Counted from the first letter of the stretch, positions 36,090 through 45,888 are shown. The stretch is DNA of 64,000 bases from Temperatibacter marinus (GCF_031598375.1 NZ_CP123872.1:1550001-1614000), one strand, 5' to 3'. Notes: generated by a model from the letters alone, not told the origin. Made by a program: numbers and translations.

Positions 36090-36677
36090 ATGACTGAATT
36101 ATCCCAAGCATCTTTAGACCAACTTTTCATGTCTGCACGAAGTATGAATGGCTGGCATGATACCCCTATCGCTCTAGAAAAAATTCATAAGCTTTATGAT
36201 TTAGTCAAGCTAGCCCCCACAAGTGCTAACTGTTCTCCTGCGCGTTTTGTTTTTGTACAGTCGTTAGAAAAGAAGAAACTTTTGGCTGACTGTGCTATGG
36301 AGGGTAACAAAGCAAAAATATTAGCTGCGCCTGTAACTGTAATTATTGGGCATGATATGAATTTTGCAACCAACCTGCCTAAGCTTTTTCCCCATGATTC
36401 TACAGCACCCTCATGGTTCGAGGATAGAAATGTTAAGGAGCTGACAGCCTTTAGGAATGGAACCTTGCAAGGGGGATATCTGATGTTGGCGGCTCGCGCG
36501 CTAGGGCTTGATTGTGGTCCCATGTCTGGTTTTGATAATACAATGGTCGATTCTCTGTTTTTTGAAGGGACTGAGATACGATCAAATTTCATTTGTGGTT
36601 TAGGATATGGGGATCCTGCATCTCTTTTTCCAAGATCTCCTCGACTAGACTTTGCTGAAGCAGCATCCCTTGTGTAA
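36090..36677 (+). CDS. RutE/malonic semialdehyde reductase-type nitroreductase
   Basis: A 195-residue flavoprotein of the nitroreductase superfamily. '[19 protein letters not shown]' near residue 35 (APTSxNxQP/SPxRF) and '[15 protein letters not shown]' near 150 are signatures of the RutE/HadB subgroup, which reduces malonic semialdehyde to 3-hydroxypropionate with NAD(P)H in pyrimidine breakdown. No other rut genes are adjacent. An omega-aminotransferase at 31966 could supply malonic semialdehyde; this link is inference. Confidence 0.88.
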   Translation: MTELSQASLDQLFMSARSMNGWHDTPIALEKIHKLYDLVKLAPTSANCSPARFVFVQSLEKKKLLADCAMEGNKAKILAAPVTVIIGHDMNFATNLPKLFPHDSTAPSWFEDRNVKELTAFRNGTLQGGYLMLAARALGLDCGPMSGFDNTMVDSLFFEGTEIRSNFICGLGYGDPASLFPRSPRLDFAEAASLV

Positions 36678-36697
36678 ACCACCTGAAAGGCCAGATC

Positions 36698-37438
36698 ATG
36701 ACTTTATGCCTAGCCATTGATACCAGCGGTGAGTGGTGCTCTGTTGGAGTGTCTGACAAAGCAGGAGAGACATCTGCTCATCTTTCTCAGCACCTCAAAC
36801 GCGGCCATGCAGAACATCTGTTGCCAGCGATTGAACAACTCTTTGCTGATCTTGGCTTTGACTCAACGGAAGAGGGTTATCGATCTCTAGAGCGCGTGGC
36901 TGTGACAATTGGCCCCGGTTCTTTTACAGGACTGCGTGTGGGATTATCCGCAGCAAGAGGTATCGCCCTTGCGCGCTCAATTCCCTGTATTGGGATAAGC
37001 AGTTTGATGGCTGCTGCGCTTTCAGAGGTTAAGGATGACGGCGCAGCAAAGGCAATATTTCATGTGGCGCTTCTCGGCCGAGGGGGACAAGTTTTTTATC
37101 AACCATTCATATCTGGCCCTCATTTAAAGAGTCTCAAAAATGCAGAGAATCTCTTTCCAGAAGAGATAGATTTTACCTTCTGTGAAGACTTTAGCGAAGC
37201 CCATTATCTTGTTGGTTCGGGTGCTGGGCTTTTGAAAGAAGTCTTTCCTCAGCTATCCTGTTCTTCTATTCAACTAGGGAAAGATCATGCTGACCTTCAG
37301 CGGATTGCTCATGCTGCTTTTGACTTGGATCCTGAACAATTTTTGCCAGTCCCGCACTATATGAGAGAGGCAGATGCGATTAAGGCAAAAAGCCTCTTTC
37401 CATTGTCGCCTGAGATGATGAAACATGACGCGCCTTAA
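36698..37438 (+). CDS. tsaB: tRNA threonylcarbamoyladenosine synthesis protein TsaB
   Basis: A 246-residue ASKHA-fold protein, partner of TsaD in forming t6A37 in tRNA. 'LAIDTSGEWCSVGV' at the N-terminus and 'VTIGPGSFTGLRVGLSAARGIA' in the middle (GPGSFTGLR is diagnostic) identify it. It lacks the metal site of TsaD, as the family does. It overlaps rimI by 14 bases. Confidence 0.95.
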   Translation: MTLCLAIDTSGEWCSVGVSDKAGETSAHLSQHLKRGHAEHLLPAIEQLFADLGFDSTEEGYRSLERVAVTIGPGSFTGLRVGLSAARGIALARSIPCIGISSLMAAALSEVKDDGAAKAIFHVALLGRGGQVFYQPFISGPHLKSLKNAENLFPEEIDFTFCEDFSEAHYLVGSGAGLLKEVFPQLSCSSIQLGKDHADLQRIAHAAFDLDPEQFLPVPHYMREADAIKAKSLFPLSPEMMKHDAP

Positions 37439-37913
37439 AGCCCGTATTTCTCTTTTTCCTGTTCTCAAGGATAATCTGCAGGCCCTCACGCTATTGGCGC
37501 AGTTGCATAAAAAAATCTTCGGCCCACACCGTGAAAGAATTTGGTCTGTGAATGATTTTTCAGCTTTGGCGATTTTGCCAACATCGGCTTTAAATATTGT
37601 TTATGTGGGGGAAGAGCCGATCGGTTTAGTAACTTTTAGTTGTGTTGCTGGGGAGGCGGAATTGCTTTCTCTAGGCCTAGAAGTAGCCTATGAAGGGCAG
37701 GGGCTTGCTGGGGAAGTCATGCATCTTTTAAGGCGGTATTTGAAGGATAATGGGATTCAAGATTTATATCTTGAAGTGAGAGAAAATAATGAGCGAGCCA
37801 TAAATTTCTATGAAGGACATGGATTTTATCAGACTGGCTTACGGAGAAATTATTATACCCTAACAGATGGAACGAAAGTCCATGCGGTCACCATGGCTTT
37901 AAAAATAGTATAA
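37425..37913 (+). CDS. rimI: Ribosomal protein S18-alanine N-acetyltransferase (RimI)
   Basis: A 162-residue GNAT protein. The acetyl-CoA binding loop is 'YEGQGLAGEVMHLL' (variant of QGxGxG/A), followed by 'LEVRENNERAINFYEGHGF', a hallmark of RimI (LEVRxxNxxAxxxYxxxGF). It acetylates the N-terminus of ribosomal protein S18 and perhaps others. Translationally coupled to tsaB by a 14-base overlap, as in many alphaproteobacteria. Confidence 0.9.
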   Translation: MTRLKARISLFPVLKDNLQALTLLAQLHKKIFGPHRERIWSVNDFSALAILPTSALNIVYVGEEPIGLVTFSCVAGEAELLSLGLEVAYEGQGLAGEVMHLLRRYLKDNGIQDLYLEVRENNERAINFYEGHGFYQTGLRRNYYTLTDGTKVHAVTMALKIV

Positions 37914-37935
37914 CTTGTATTTTCACTTAAGGTTT

Positions 37936-37967
37936 ACAACAGCTTGACTTCGCTTCGTTGTTTTTTT
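37936..37967 (+). terminator. Probable terminator after rimI
   Basis: ACAAC-AGC pairs with GCT-GTTGT (two-base bulge) and is followed at once by a run of seven Ts, 22 bases past the rimI stop. Confidence 0.55.
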
Positions 37968-37968
37968 A

Positions 37969-37989
37969 TTTTACTCCTTAAGAGTAAAA
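37969..37989. promoter_or_regulatory. Perfect palindrome upstream of mucR
   Basis: TTTTACTC and GAGTAAAA flank CTTAA: a perfect inverted repeat with 8-bp arms, 117 bases before the mucR-type ATG. AT-rich operators are plausible for autoregulation, but binding is not shown. Confidence 0.4.
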
Positions 37990-38105
37990 GGGAATTTAGT
38001 CTTATTACATAAAAGTCATTCATGATTCACGGAAACTATCTGACGGGTTAAGGGAAATAACACGGACCCAGGTAGGTCTTTCTGAATTATTTTGAGGAGA
38101 CGCTG

Positions 38106-38513
38106 ATGAGTAGCGTGGACACGAATAAGGATGAATTATTAGAATATACGGTGGATATTGTATCCTCTTATGTTTCAAATAATTCACTGCCTAAAAGTGA
38201 CCTTTCTGAGATGATTACCTCTGTGTACACAGTGTTATCGGAGCTAGAAGGTGCAAAAAAAACCAGCGATCTGGCATTGATGCCTGCTGTTTCGGTTGAA
38301 GAATCGATTACGGACGATTATTTGGTCTGTTTAGAAGATGGCAAGAAGCTCAAACTCTTGAAACGTCATCTTAAAGCCCGTTACAATATGTCGCCAGATG
38401 ACTATCGCTCTAAATGGGGGCTGCCGTCATCCTATCCAATGGTTGCGCCAAATTATGCCTTAAGACGGCGGTCGCTTGCAAAGGAAATTGGTCTTGGTAA
38501 AAAGGCCTCTTGA
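38106..38513 (+). CDS. MucR/Ros family transcriptional regulator
   Basis: A 135-residue zinc-finger-type DNA-binding protein of the Ros/MucR family, restricted mostly to alphaproteobacteria, acting as an H-NS-like silencer of envelope, motility and virulence genes. The C-terminal domain shows 'LVCLEDGKKLKLLKRHLKA' followed by 'SPDDYRSKWGLP' and 'PMVAPNYALRRRSLAK', all family-typical. Compared with Ros, the second Cys ligand is Asp and the last His is Tyr. GAGGAG precedes the ATG. Placed between rimI and fur. Confidence 0.92.
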   Translation: MSSVDTNKDELLEYTVDIVSSYVSNNSLPKSDLSEMITSVYTVLSELEGAKKTSDLALMPAVSVEESITDDYLVCLEDGKKLKLLKRHLKARYNMSPDDYRSKWGLPSSYPMVAPNYALRRRSLAKEIGLGKKAS

Positions 38514-38659
38514 TAAAATATGAGTAAATCACTCTTTTTCCACCAGTAATATTTGACCCTGCACAGCAATAGGGTTACATAAAGACGGAAGCGAGAGATG
38601 TGGGGGCTTATACTTTCATGTCCAATTTTTATAAAAAAGATCAATGTAAGGGTAGGGCC

Positions 38660-39094
38660 ATGACGGGTATTTCAGATCAGCCAAGTACAATTGAGAAACT
38701 TTGCTTGGAAAAAGGCATGCGTATGACTGATCAACGCAGAGTCATTGCCCGTATTCTTAGTGATGCGGATGATCATCCTGATGTTGAAGAAGTGCATCGC
38801 CGTGCCAACGAAGTTGATAGTGGGATCTCAATTGCCACAGTCTATAGAACTGTCCGACTTTTTGAAGAAGCGAGTATTCTAGAGCGCCATGATTTCAGAG
38901 ATGGACGCAGTCGGTATGAGCCTGTCTCTGATGAACATCATGATCACTTGATTAATCTTGAGAGCGGAGAAGTTTTAGAATTTCATAATGACGAAATTGA
39001 AAAGCTTCAGGAAGAAATCGCCCGCAAGCTTGGGTTTAAATTGATTGATCATCGAATGGAGCTCTACGGTGTTCCTCTTAAGAGTGGCGAATAA
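38660..39094 (+). CDS. fur: Fur family transcriptional regulator
   Basis: A 144-residue metal-responsive repressor: winged HTH with 'MTDQRRVIARIL', 'HPDVEEVHRRA', 'SIATVYRTVRLFEEA', then the dimerisation domain with 'HHDHLI' metal site and 'EFHNDEIEKLQ'. The CxxC structural zinc site of E. coli Fur is absent, as in many alphaproteobacterial Fur/Mur proteins, which may sense Mn or Fe. The ATG at 38660 is chosen for AGGGTAGGG upstream; the frame extends to 38600. Followed by plsC and miaB. Confidence 0.92.
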   Translation: MTGISDQPSTIEKLCLEKGMRMTDQRRVIARILSDADDHPDVEEVHRRANEVDSGISIATVYRTVRLFEEASILERHDFRDGRSRYEPVSDEHHDHLINLESGEVLEFHNDEIEKLQEEIARKLGFKLIDHRMELYGVPLKSGE

Positions 39095-39130
39095 ACTCGA
39101 TAAGCCTGCTGCATTTTGAAGGATTTCCTT

Positions 39131-39949
39131 GTGACAGAGAAAGCGAATAGTTCTGATCCTGCTTTGTCACTGCGTGGATATTTTCGTCTGTTTCTTCTCT
39201 TATTTGTTGTTGTGATCACTGTGCCACTTGCTTTTGTTTTTCGGTTTTTGTTGCCGTGGTTCTGGTGGATCATTCCCAATTGGTTTCATCGCTCTATTTG
39301 TAGTGTTCTTGGGTTAACTATTGACGTGAGTGGGCAGCCTCTTCGGGGGCGAGGTGCCATCTATGTGAGTAATCATATCAGCTGGAAAGATATATTCATT
39401 TTAGGGGCTGTCGTAAAGCATGCTAGTTTTGTCTCTAAAGCAGAAGTAGGCTCTAACCCTGTGATGAAATCTGTGGTGGATCTGCAGAAAACGATTTATG
39501 TACGGCGGGACAAACGCTCAGACTCTAAGCGTCAGAGCGAAGAGATGGCCCAAAGGATTTCAAATGGCGATCGGCTTATTTTCTTTCCGGAAGGCACGAC
39601 AACAAGAGGTGTGCATGTTCAACGGTTCAAATCGACGCTCTTTGCTGTGGTTGAAATGATCCTCTCTAGACAGGACGGGGACCTGCCTGTCCAACCCATA
39701 ACACTCAGCTTCACACATGCCAATAACTTAGCTGTTCTGCGTGCAAAACGGACCCATATAGGCTGGATCGGTGAAGTGGGGTTTTGGTCACATTTTAAAT
39801 TAGCCCTTAATCGTGTTTCTACTCGGGTGCGCGTTGATTTCCATGAGCCAATCTTCTGTGAAAAAGGTGTGTGTCGCAAAGAATTAGCTCAGCAATGTGA
39901 GGCCGTCATTGCCGAAGGGTTATCTCAGACTCACAGAGATCGTGCTTAA
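39131..39949 (+). CDS. plsC: 1-acyl-sn-glycerol-3-phosphate acyltransferase (PlsC-type)
   Basis: About 272 residues with an N-terminal hydrophobic helix (about 16-45) and the LPLAT motifs 'NHISWKDIF' (H-x4-D), 'FFPEGTTTRG' (motif III) and 'VQPITLSF' (motif IV). It acylates lysophosphatidic acid; the fur-plsC-miaB order is standard in alphaproteobacteria. GTG at 39131 is preferred, with AAGGA seven bases upstream; a TTG at 39116 is the alternative. Confidence 0.9.
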   Translation: MTEKANSSDPALSLRGYFRLFLLLFVVVITVPLAFVFRFLLPWFWWIIPNWFHRSICSVLGLTIDVSGQPLRGRGAIYVSNHISWKDIFILGAVVKHASFVSKAEVGSNPVMKSVVDLQKTIYVRRDKRSDSKRQSEEMAQRISNGDRLIFFPEGTTTRGVHVQRFKSTLFAVVEMILSRQDGDLPVQPITLSFTHANNLAVLRAKRTHIGWIGEVGFWSHFKLALNRVSTRVRVDFHEPIFCEKGVCRKELAQQCEAVIAEGLSQTHRDRA

Positions 39950-40089
39950 TTTTGAGTAAAAAGTCTGCTTTGCCGCGACTTTACTTGACTCTTCTATGTA
40001 AAATGATAGGTTCCGCGCAAATTTCCAACGATAGGCAAAGCATGGCCTAGTGCTATTATCTAGCCTGAATAAAGAGACGAGAATAGACC

Positions 40090-41484
40090 GTGAGCAAGAA
40101 GCTTTATATTAAGACCTATGGCTGTCAAATGAATGTCTATGACAGTGAGCGGATGGAAGACGTATTACGGCCTGAGGGTTATCAAATTACTGAGCAGCCT
40201 GACGATGCTGATTTGGTGATCTTGAATACGTGTCACATTCGTGAAAAAGCGGCGGAGAAGGTTTATTCTGACATTGGTCGTCTGCGCCCCCATAAAGATG
40301 GGAAAACCAAAAACGGGGAAGAAATGGTTATTGCGGTCGCTGGTTGCGTTGGGCAGGCTGAAGGTGCAGAAATGATGCGCCGTGCGCCAGTCGTAGACAT
40401 GGTAATAGGCCCCCAAACATATCACCGACTGCCTGAACTTCTTAAAGATGTAAAAGAGCAGAGAAAAGATAAATCCTCTGCCCGCGTTCTTGATACAGAC
40501 TTTCCGGTTGAAGCAAAATTTGATCATTTGCCTAAAGTTGAAAAAGCCAAGGGTCCTGCGGCCTTTCTTACTGTTCAAGAAGGCTGTGATAAATTTTGTG
40601 CATTTTGCGTCGTCCCTTATACCCGCGGTGCAGAATATTCACGGCCATCGGCAGATATTATTCGCGATGCAAAACGTATGGCCAGTGAGGGTGTTGTCGA
40701 AATTACATTGCTCGGTCAAAATGTTTCCGCATATCACGGCGATGATGGAAACGGCGGAGAGACAACTTTAGGGACACTCATTCGGGAATTAGATAAAATC
40801 GATGGCATTGAACGGTTGCGTTACACAACCTCTCATCCGACTGAAATTGACGATGAATTGTTGACGGCTCATAGAGATGTTGAGAGTTGTATGCCGTACC
40901 TTCATTTGCCTATTCAAAGTGGGTCGGATAAAATTTTGAAAGCAATGAATCGTCGACATACTGGCGATGAGTATCGGTCGACGATTGGGCGCTTGCGAGA
41001 AATGCGCCCTGATATTGCCCTCTCCGGTGATTTCATCGTGGGCTTTCCGGGTGAAACAGATCAGGATTTTGAAGATACATTACAACTGGTGAGGGATGTC
41101 AAATACTCTCAGGCCTATAGTTTTAAATATAGTCAAAGACCTGGGACCCCTGCTGCTACTGACGAAGATCAAGTACCAGAAGAAGTGAAAGCAGAACGTT
41201 TGGCTCGCTTGCAAGCCTTGCTAACAGAGCAACAAATTGAATTTAATTCAACGTCTGTCGGTAAAAAGATGAAGATTTTACTGGAACGACCGGGCAAACA
41301 AGAGGGCCAACTTATTGGCCGTTCCCCTTATTTGCAGGCCGTGCATGTGGATCTTTCTAAAGAGAATATTGCACTGGACGAGACAGGGAATAAAGCATAC
41401 AATAGTTTCATGGGACGAATGGTTGAGGTGGAAATTCTTGAAGCTGGACCCCATAGTCTCAAAGCCGTTCTAGTCGCTGACTAA
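40090..41484 (+). CDS. miaB: tRNA-2-methylthio-N6-dimethylallyladenosine synthase MiaB
   Basis: A 464-residue radical-SAM methylthiotransferase. The N-terminal UPF0004 domain has three cluster cysteines ('YGCQMN', 'NTCHIRE', 'AGCVGQ'). The radical SAM cluster is '[15 protein letters not shown]' (CxxxCxxC). The C-terminus (about 385-460) is a TRAM RNA-binding domain. It thiomethylates i6A37 in tRNAs reading UNN codons. GTG start at 40090 with GAGACGAG upstream. Nfu at 34222 may feed its clusters. Confidence 0.96.
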   Translation: MSKKLYIKTYGCQMNVYDSERMEDVLRPEGYQITEQPDDADLVILNTCHIREKAAEKVYSDIGRLRPHKDGKTKNGEEMVIAVAGCVGQAEGAEMMRRAPVVDMVIGPQTYHRLPELLKDVKEQRKDKSSARVLDTDFPVEAKFDHLPKVEKAKGPAAFLTVQEGCDKFCAFCVVPYTRGAEYSRPSADIIRDAKRMASEGVVEITLLGQNVSAYHGDDGNGGETTLGTLIRELDKIDGIERLRYTTSHPTEIDDELLTAHRDVESCMPYLHLPIQSGSDKILKAMNRRHTGDEYRSTIGRLREMRPDIALSGDFIVGFPGETDQDFEDTLQLVRDVKYSQAYSFKYSQRPGTPAATDEDQVPEEVKAERLARLQALLTEQQIEFNSTSVGKKMKILLERPGKQEGQLIGRSPYLQAVHVDLSKENIALDETGNKAYNSFMGRMVEVEILEAGPHSLKAVLVAD

Positions 41485-41522
41485 TGGGGTTGGCGAGGAA
41501 CGCCAGGAGATGATGAATAGGT

Positions 41523-42620
41523 ATGCAAAGCAAACCTTATCCCGCTAATGGGAATAGCAAGTCAAACCGCGCTGGCGGTCAAAAAGATCAAGGGTCGCTT
41601 CAATCAAGCATGAATGAGACGACTCCCATTTCCAAAAAAATTGCTTTTGAAGATAATAGGCTCTTGTCGACTGTTTTTGGTCAACATGATTGTCATTTGG
41701 CGCATTTAGAAGAAAAGCTTGGCATTGTTCTTATTAATAGAGGCAATCAAGTCACTTTAAATGGCAGTCAAGCGGGGTGCACTCTTGCAGAAAAAGCGCT
41801 GAGGGATCTCTATCAAATGGCTAAACAAGGCCACGCCCTTGATATTGCAGATGTGGACGGTGTTGTCAGGATGATTAGCGGCGACCGCAATAGTCCAGAA
41901 CAGAAGGTTATTCAGGGCCGTGGCAGTAAACGGATCAAAGAAGATGATCAGGGTAGCCTGAAAATTAATACTCGAAATCGTGTCATTCAGCCGAGAACAC
42001 CTGCACAGGCTTATTATATTCGTTCGATGCTTAAAGAAGACATGGTTTTTGGTGTTGGCCCTGCAGGAACAGGGAAAACGTATCTTGCAGTTGCACTGGC
42101 AGTTTCAAATATGATTGCGGGCAATGTTGATCGTATCATTTTGTCACGCCCTGCTGTTGAAGCGGGTGAGAGCTTGGGCTTTTTGCCAGGCGATCTAAAG
42201 GATAAAATTGATCCATATTTGCGGCCCCTTTATGATGCTCTTTATGATATGTTACCTGCGGAACAAGTGGCCAAAAAAATGGCCTCTGGCGAAATCGAGA
42301 TTGCGCCTCTTGCTTATATGAGGGGACGAACTCTTTCCAATAGCTTTGTCATTTTGGATGAAGCCCAAAATACGACTTCAATGCAGATGAAAATGATCCT
42401 GACTCGATTTGGTGAAAACAGTCGTATGGTAATCTGCGGTGACCCTTCGCAGGTAGATTTACCTGGAGGGTGTCGGTCAGGCTTAGGGCAGGCGCTCGAT
42501 TTATTAAAAGAAACAAAGGGCATTGCTGTGACACGCTTTACAAGTAAAGACGTGGTGAGACATCCTTTAGTCGCTCGTATTGTTGATGCTTATGATAATG
42601 ATCCACGTAGAGATGACTAA
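41523..42620 (+). CDS. PhoH family protein
   Basis: A 365-residue ATPase with the Walker A motif 'GPAGTGKTYLA' (about residue 178), Walker B 'FVILDEAQNTT' and 'ICGDPSQVDLP', typical of PhoH/YbeZ. An N-terminal KH-like region (about 40-120) precedes it. YbeZ works with YbeY in rRNA processing and RNA metabolism. It lies between miaB and ybeY in the conserved order. Confidence 0.93.
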   Translation: MQSKPYPANGNSKSNRAGGQKDQGSLQSSMNETTPISKKIAFEDNRLLSTVFGQHDCHLAHLEEKLGIVLINRGNQVTLNGSQAGCTLAEKALRDLYQMAKQGHALDIADVDGVVRMISGDRNSPEQKVIQGRGSKRIKEDDQGSLKINTRNRVIQPRTPAQAYYIRSMLKEDMVFGVGPAGTGKTYLAVALAVSNMIAGNVDRIILSRPAVEAGESLGFLPGDLKDKIDPYLRPLYDALYDMLPAEQVAKKMASGEIEIAPLAYMRGRTLSNSFVILDEAQNTTSMQMKMILTRFGENSRMVICGDPSQVDLPGGCRSGLGQALDLLKETKGIAVTRFTSKDVVRHPLVARIVDAYDNDPRRDD

Positions 42621-42652
42621 GTCTGTTGAAAGTATCTTGATCGGATCGACCG

Positions 42653-43219
42653 GTGGGTGATATTTCTCAAGTGGAAGAGGGGTTTTATTCTTCTGACCCT
42701 GATAGTACTTCATTTGTAGCCGCTGAGATCATCATGGACGAGTCTCCTTGGCGAACTTTGACTGAGTCTATTCCCAAATTTTATCAATTAATTGAAACAG
42801 CCTATTGTAAGGCTGCGCCAGATGCCTCAGTCGCTGCTGAAGTGAGTATAATGTTTCAACTGGACGAGGCCGTCCACCACTTAAATAGAGACTATCGCCA
42901 TAAAGATAAAGCAACCAATGTGCTTTCCTTCAATAGCTACGAAAGAGAAGATCTGGATGCTGTTTATACACAGGCTAAAACAGGGGGGCCTCCGGTTCTC
43001 TTGGGCGATATTTTTATTGCTTATGAGACTTGTAAAAGGGAAGCGGAAGAACAATCTAAGAGTCTGTTGGATCATACAATGCATCTGGTTGTTCACGGAA
43101 TGCTCCATCTGCTTGGCCATGATCACATTGAAGATAAAGAAGCAGAAATCATGGAAGCGCTAGAGCGAGATATTTTAACATGCTATGGGATCGATGACCC
43201 TTATAAAGGAGAGAGATAA
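42653..43219 (+). CDS. ybeY: rRNA maturation RNase YbeY
   Basis: A 188-residue metalloendoribonuclease with the zinc motif 'HGMLHLLGHDH' (HxxxHxxxxxH) near residue 143. Upstream is 'HHLNRDYRHKDKATNVLSF' (N-x-x-Y/F-R-x-x-x-x-x-T-x-V-L-S-F), diagnostic for the family. It processes 16S rRNA 3' ends and helps ribosome quality control. GTG start at 42653 is the first in-frame codon after phoH; the first 20 residues are poorly conserved, so a later start is possible. It overlaps corC by one base. Confidence 0.93.
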   Translation: MGDISQVEEGFYSSDPDSTSFVAAEIIMDESPWRTLTESIPKFYQLIETAYCKAAPDASVAAEVSIMFQLDEAVHHLNRDYRHKDKATNVLSFNSYEREDLDAVYTQAKTGGPPVLLGDIFIAYETCKREAEEQSKSLLDHTMHLVVHGMLHLLGHDHIEDKEAEIMEALERDILTCYGIDDPYKGER

Positions 43220-44187
43220 TGTCTGAGCCACAGAAAAGTGGGCTTAACGGCAAAGAAAATAGCTTGCCTCCCGCACAAGGGGGGTTTTGGGGAGGTCTCA
43301 AGTCTCTCTTTAGAAAAGGGAGTGAACCTACGCTTAGGGAAAGTGTAGAGGAAGCCCTTGAAGAACATGAGGAAGACACCAATGGCAAGTCCTTAGGGGC
43401 TGATGAAAAGGAAATGCTTTTTAATGTTCTTAATTACGGAGAACTACGGGTTGATGATGTCATGGTTCCTCGCGCTGATATTATCTCTGTTGATATGGAA
43501 ATTGGGTTAAAAGATTTATTGAAGACTTTCTCTAAAGCAGGACATTCAAGGTTCCCTGTATACCGGGGTAATCTGGATGATGTTATGGGGATGGTTCATG
43601 TGAAAGATGCGCTGAAACTTTTGACGGAAAATGATTACTCTAAAGCTGGTTTTGATGGGTTCTCTTTGATGACCATACAACGGTCAGTTCTTTTTGTGCC
43701 GGCCTCAATGCGTGTCATGGATTTGCTAGCAAAGATGCGCCAAAATAGAACTCATATGGCCATCGTCGTTGATGAGTATGGCGGGACAGATGGGATTGTG
43801 ACAATTGAGGATCTTGTAGAAGAAATCGTTGGGGAAATTGAAGATGAACATGATGACGATGTGACTCAACAAGTGCGTAAAATGGGTAAAGATACATGGC
43901 TTGTAGATGCCCGGCTTGAAATGGAAGACCTTGAAGATGCCTTGTCGCAGTCCTTCATGGATATTGATGATGATGAGGACATCGATACAGTCGGTGGCTT
44001 AGTCTTTGCGCTCGCAGGCAGTGTTCCTGAGATTGGCGAACGTGTTAAACACGAAAACGGCTACCAGTTTGAAGTCGTTGATGCTGATCCGCGACGCATT
44101 CATAAAGTGCGTATCATGAGCCCCAAAGCAACTCTTACAAAAAACGCAACCAAGAAACTCTCTAAGAGAAAAGAAAAACAGATTTAA
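43219..44187 (+). CDS. CorC/HlyC family CBS-domain protein
   Basis: A 322-residue cytoplasmic protein with two CBS domains (about 80-205; '[10 protein letters not shown]' and '[28 protein letters not shown]' motifs, the second quoted in part as [19 protein letters not shown]) and a C-terminal CorC_HlyC domain (about 215-300, '[12 protein letters not shown]'). It is involved in magnesium/cobalt efflux or membrane-stress functions by homology. The start codon shares a base with the ybeY stop. In front of lnt, as in other proteobacteria. Confidence 0.92.
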   Translation: MSEPQKSGLNGKENSLPPAQGGFWGGLKSLFRKGSEPTLRESVEEALEEHEEDTNGKSLGADEKEMLFNVLNYGELRVDDVMVPRADIISVDMEIGLKDLLKTFSKAGHSRFPVYRGNLDDVMGMVHVKDALKLLTENDYSKAGFDGFSLMTIQRSVLFVPASMRVMDLLAKMRQNRTHMAIVVDEYGGTDGIVTIEDLVEEIVGEIEDEHDDDVTQQVRKMGKDTWLVDARLEMEDLEDALSQSFMDIDDDEDIDTVGGLVFALAGSVPEIGERVKHENGYQFEVVDADPRRIHKVRIMSPKATLTKNATKKLSKRKEKQI

Positions 44188-44268
44188 TTTTGCTTTTTAC
44201 TGAGAGATCAGGCACTCTTAAAAAAAACAACTATATTACGACAACGAGCTGAGGCCTGTGAAAGCGCT

Positions 44269-45888
44269 ATGACCTCCTTTATAAAGACTGTAGAGCAAAA
44301 AATTTCTGGCTCAGGCATCTGGGTTGTACGCCTGGTACTGTTCTTCACAGGCATGCTATATGCTTTGGCCTTTGCGCCTTATGATTTCGCACCGGTCATT
44401 TTCATCACATTTCCACTCTTGTACATCTTTGTCTCTCATGCAGACACACCGCGGCTTGCTTTTGATCGAGGGTGGTGGTTCGGGTTTGGCTTTTTGCTTA
44501 TCGGGCTACATTGGATAGGGGATAGTTTTGCTAAGCAAGATCAATTTCCTGCGATACTGGCACCATTTGCTGTTATGTTGCTTGTTTCCATCCTTGCCTT
44601 TTATTATGGATTTATGGCGGCAGCCTTTCATAAATTATGCAAAAGACCATCGCACTCTCTCCACTCTTATTTAATGTTTGTTTGTATATGGATGATCTTT
44701 GAAGTTTTGAGAAGCAGTCTCTTTACAGGGTTTCCTTGGCATATAACGGCTTCCCTATGGGGGAATTGGTTGCCTATTGCTCAGTCTGTTTATTATATCT
44801 CGGTAATAGGATTAGGAGCCATAACTGTATTGGTTGCCCTGTTGCCGCTTATGATAGTTCAGTTGAATAAAGGCGATACGAAACAGAAGCGCCTAATCTC
44901 ACTATTGATCATGGTGATTACACTTTTATTTGGTAGCTTGGCCCAGCTGGGGCTTCATCGCTTAAAAACATCAGAGACCTCCTTTCATGTGGGGGTCAGC
45001 TTGCGCCTAGTACAAGCAAATATTCCGCAGCAGCTAAAATGGCGCAAACATCTTATAGACAATCATTTTTATAAACATACACAGTTATCAAGGCAGAAAA
45101 GTGAGAGCGGCAAGGCTGAAGGCATAACACTCTTGATTTGGCCGGAAACCGCAGTGCAGACAGAAAATTTCGATCGCATCAATTCATTGGAGCGTTACAG
45201 TGTCTCGCGACTGCTTGAACGTGGTTCTTTCGCTGTTACAGGGGTGCCGCGTGTCGATGTGAAAGATGGCATTGTCCACTATTATAATAGCATGATGGTT
45301 ATCGACAAAGAGGGGAAACTTTATGCACGATATGATAAAAGTCATCTTGTCCCTTTTGGAGAATATATTCCCTTTCCAGACTTTCTCAGTGCAATTGGTT
45401 TAGGCAGCATGACAGGGGGGTATTTCACCCCGGGGGACGGGCCGAAAATCATTTCTTTACCAAACATTCCGCCTTTCTCGCCCTTGATTTGTTATGAGAT
45501 CATTTTCCCGGGAGCAACCACAAAAGTACCTAGTGAGGGGCGCCCTCGCGCTGAATGGTTGTTGAATATTACCAATGATGCATGGTTCAGTGCGGGTGAG
45601 GCTCATCAGCACTTAACATTGTCTCGAATGCGTGCCATCGAAGAAGGTTTGCCAGTGGTCCGTTCCGCTAACACAGGCATTAGTGCCGTGATAGATCCTT
45701 ACGGTCGGAGTATTCGTGAAATTCCTTTGAATATCGCCGCTGTTATGGATGTGCCCCTGCCTAAAGCAATTCCTCAATCCGGCTATACTAGTCAGATGAA
45801 ATTGATTCTTGCCTTATGCCTGTTACTCATTCTCCCTTTGTTTGCGATTATAACGTTAGTTACCTCGAGACTAAATGCTAATAAGTAG
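44269..45888 (+). CDS. lnt: Apolipoprotein N-acyltransferase
   Basis: A 539-residue inner-membrane enzyme: about six N-terminal TM segments (residues about 15-225), a periplasmic nitrilase-fold domain (about 240-505), and a C-terminal TM segment. The Glu-Lys-Cys triad is in 'WPETAV', 'DKSHLVPFGEYIP' and 'PLICYEIIFPG'. It attaches the third acyl chain to lipoproteins. Candidate clients in the window are the FKBP lipoprotein and the M1 aminopeptidase lipoprotein. Confidence 0.95.
   Translation: MTSFIKTVEQKISGSGIWVVRLVLFFTGMLYALAFAPYDFAPVIFITFPLLYIFVSHADTPRLAFDRGWWFGFGFLLIGLHWIGDSFAKQDQFPAILAPFAVMLLVSILAFYYGFMAAAFHKLCKRPSHSLHSYLMFVCIWMIFEVLRSSLFTGFPWHITASLWGNWLPIAQSVYYISVIGLGAITVLVALLPLMIVQLNKGDTKQKRLISLLIMVITLLFGSLAQLGLHRLKTSETSFHVGVSLRLVQANIPQQLKWRKHLIDNHFYKHTQLSRQKSESGKAEGITLLIWPETAVQTENFDRINSLERYSVSRLLERGSFAVTGVPRVDVKDGIVHYYNSMMVIDKEGKLYARYDKSHLVPFGEYIPFPDFLSAIGLGSMTGGYFTPGDGPKIISLPNIPPFSPLICYEIIFPGATTKVPSEGRPRAEWLLNITNDAWFSAGEAHQHLTLSRMRAIEEGLPVVRSANTGISAVIDPYGRSIREIPLNIAAVMDVPLPKAIPQSGYTSQMKLILALCLLLILPLFAIITLVTSRLNANK

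Noticed and set aside
36194-36682. A 162-codon frame on the minus strand opposite the RutE-like gene
   Set aside because: It mirrors the nitroreductase coding frame and shows no family motif.
40165-40578. A 137-codon minus-strand frame opposite miaB
   Set aside because: It covers the conserved cluster cysteines of MiaB on the other strand and has no independent support.
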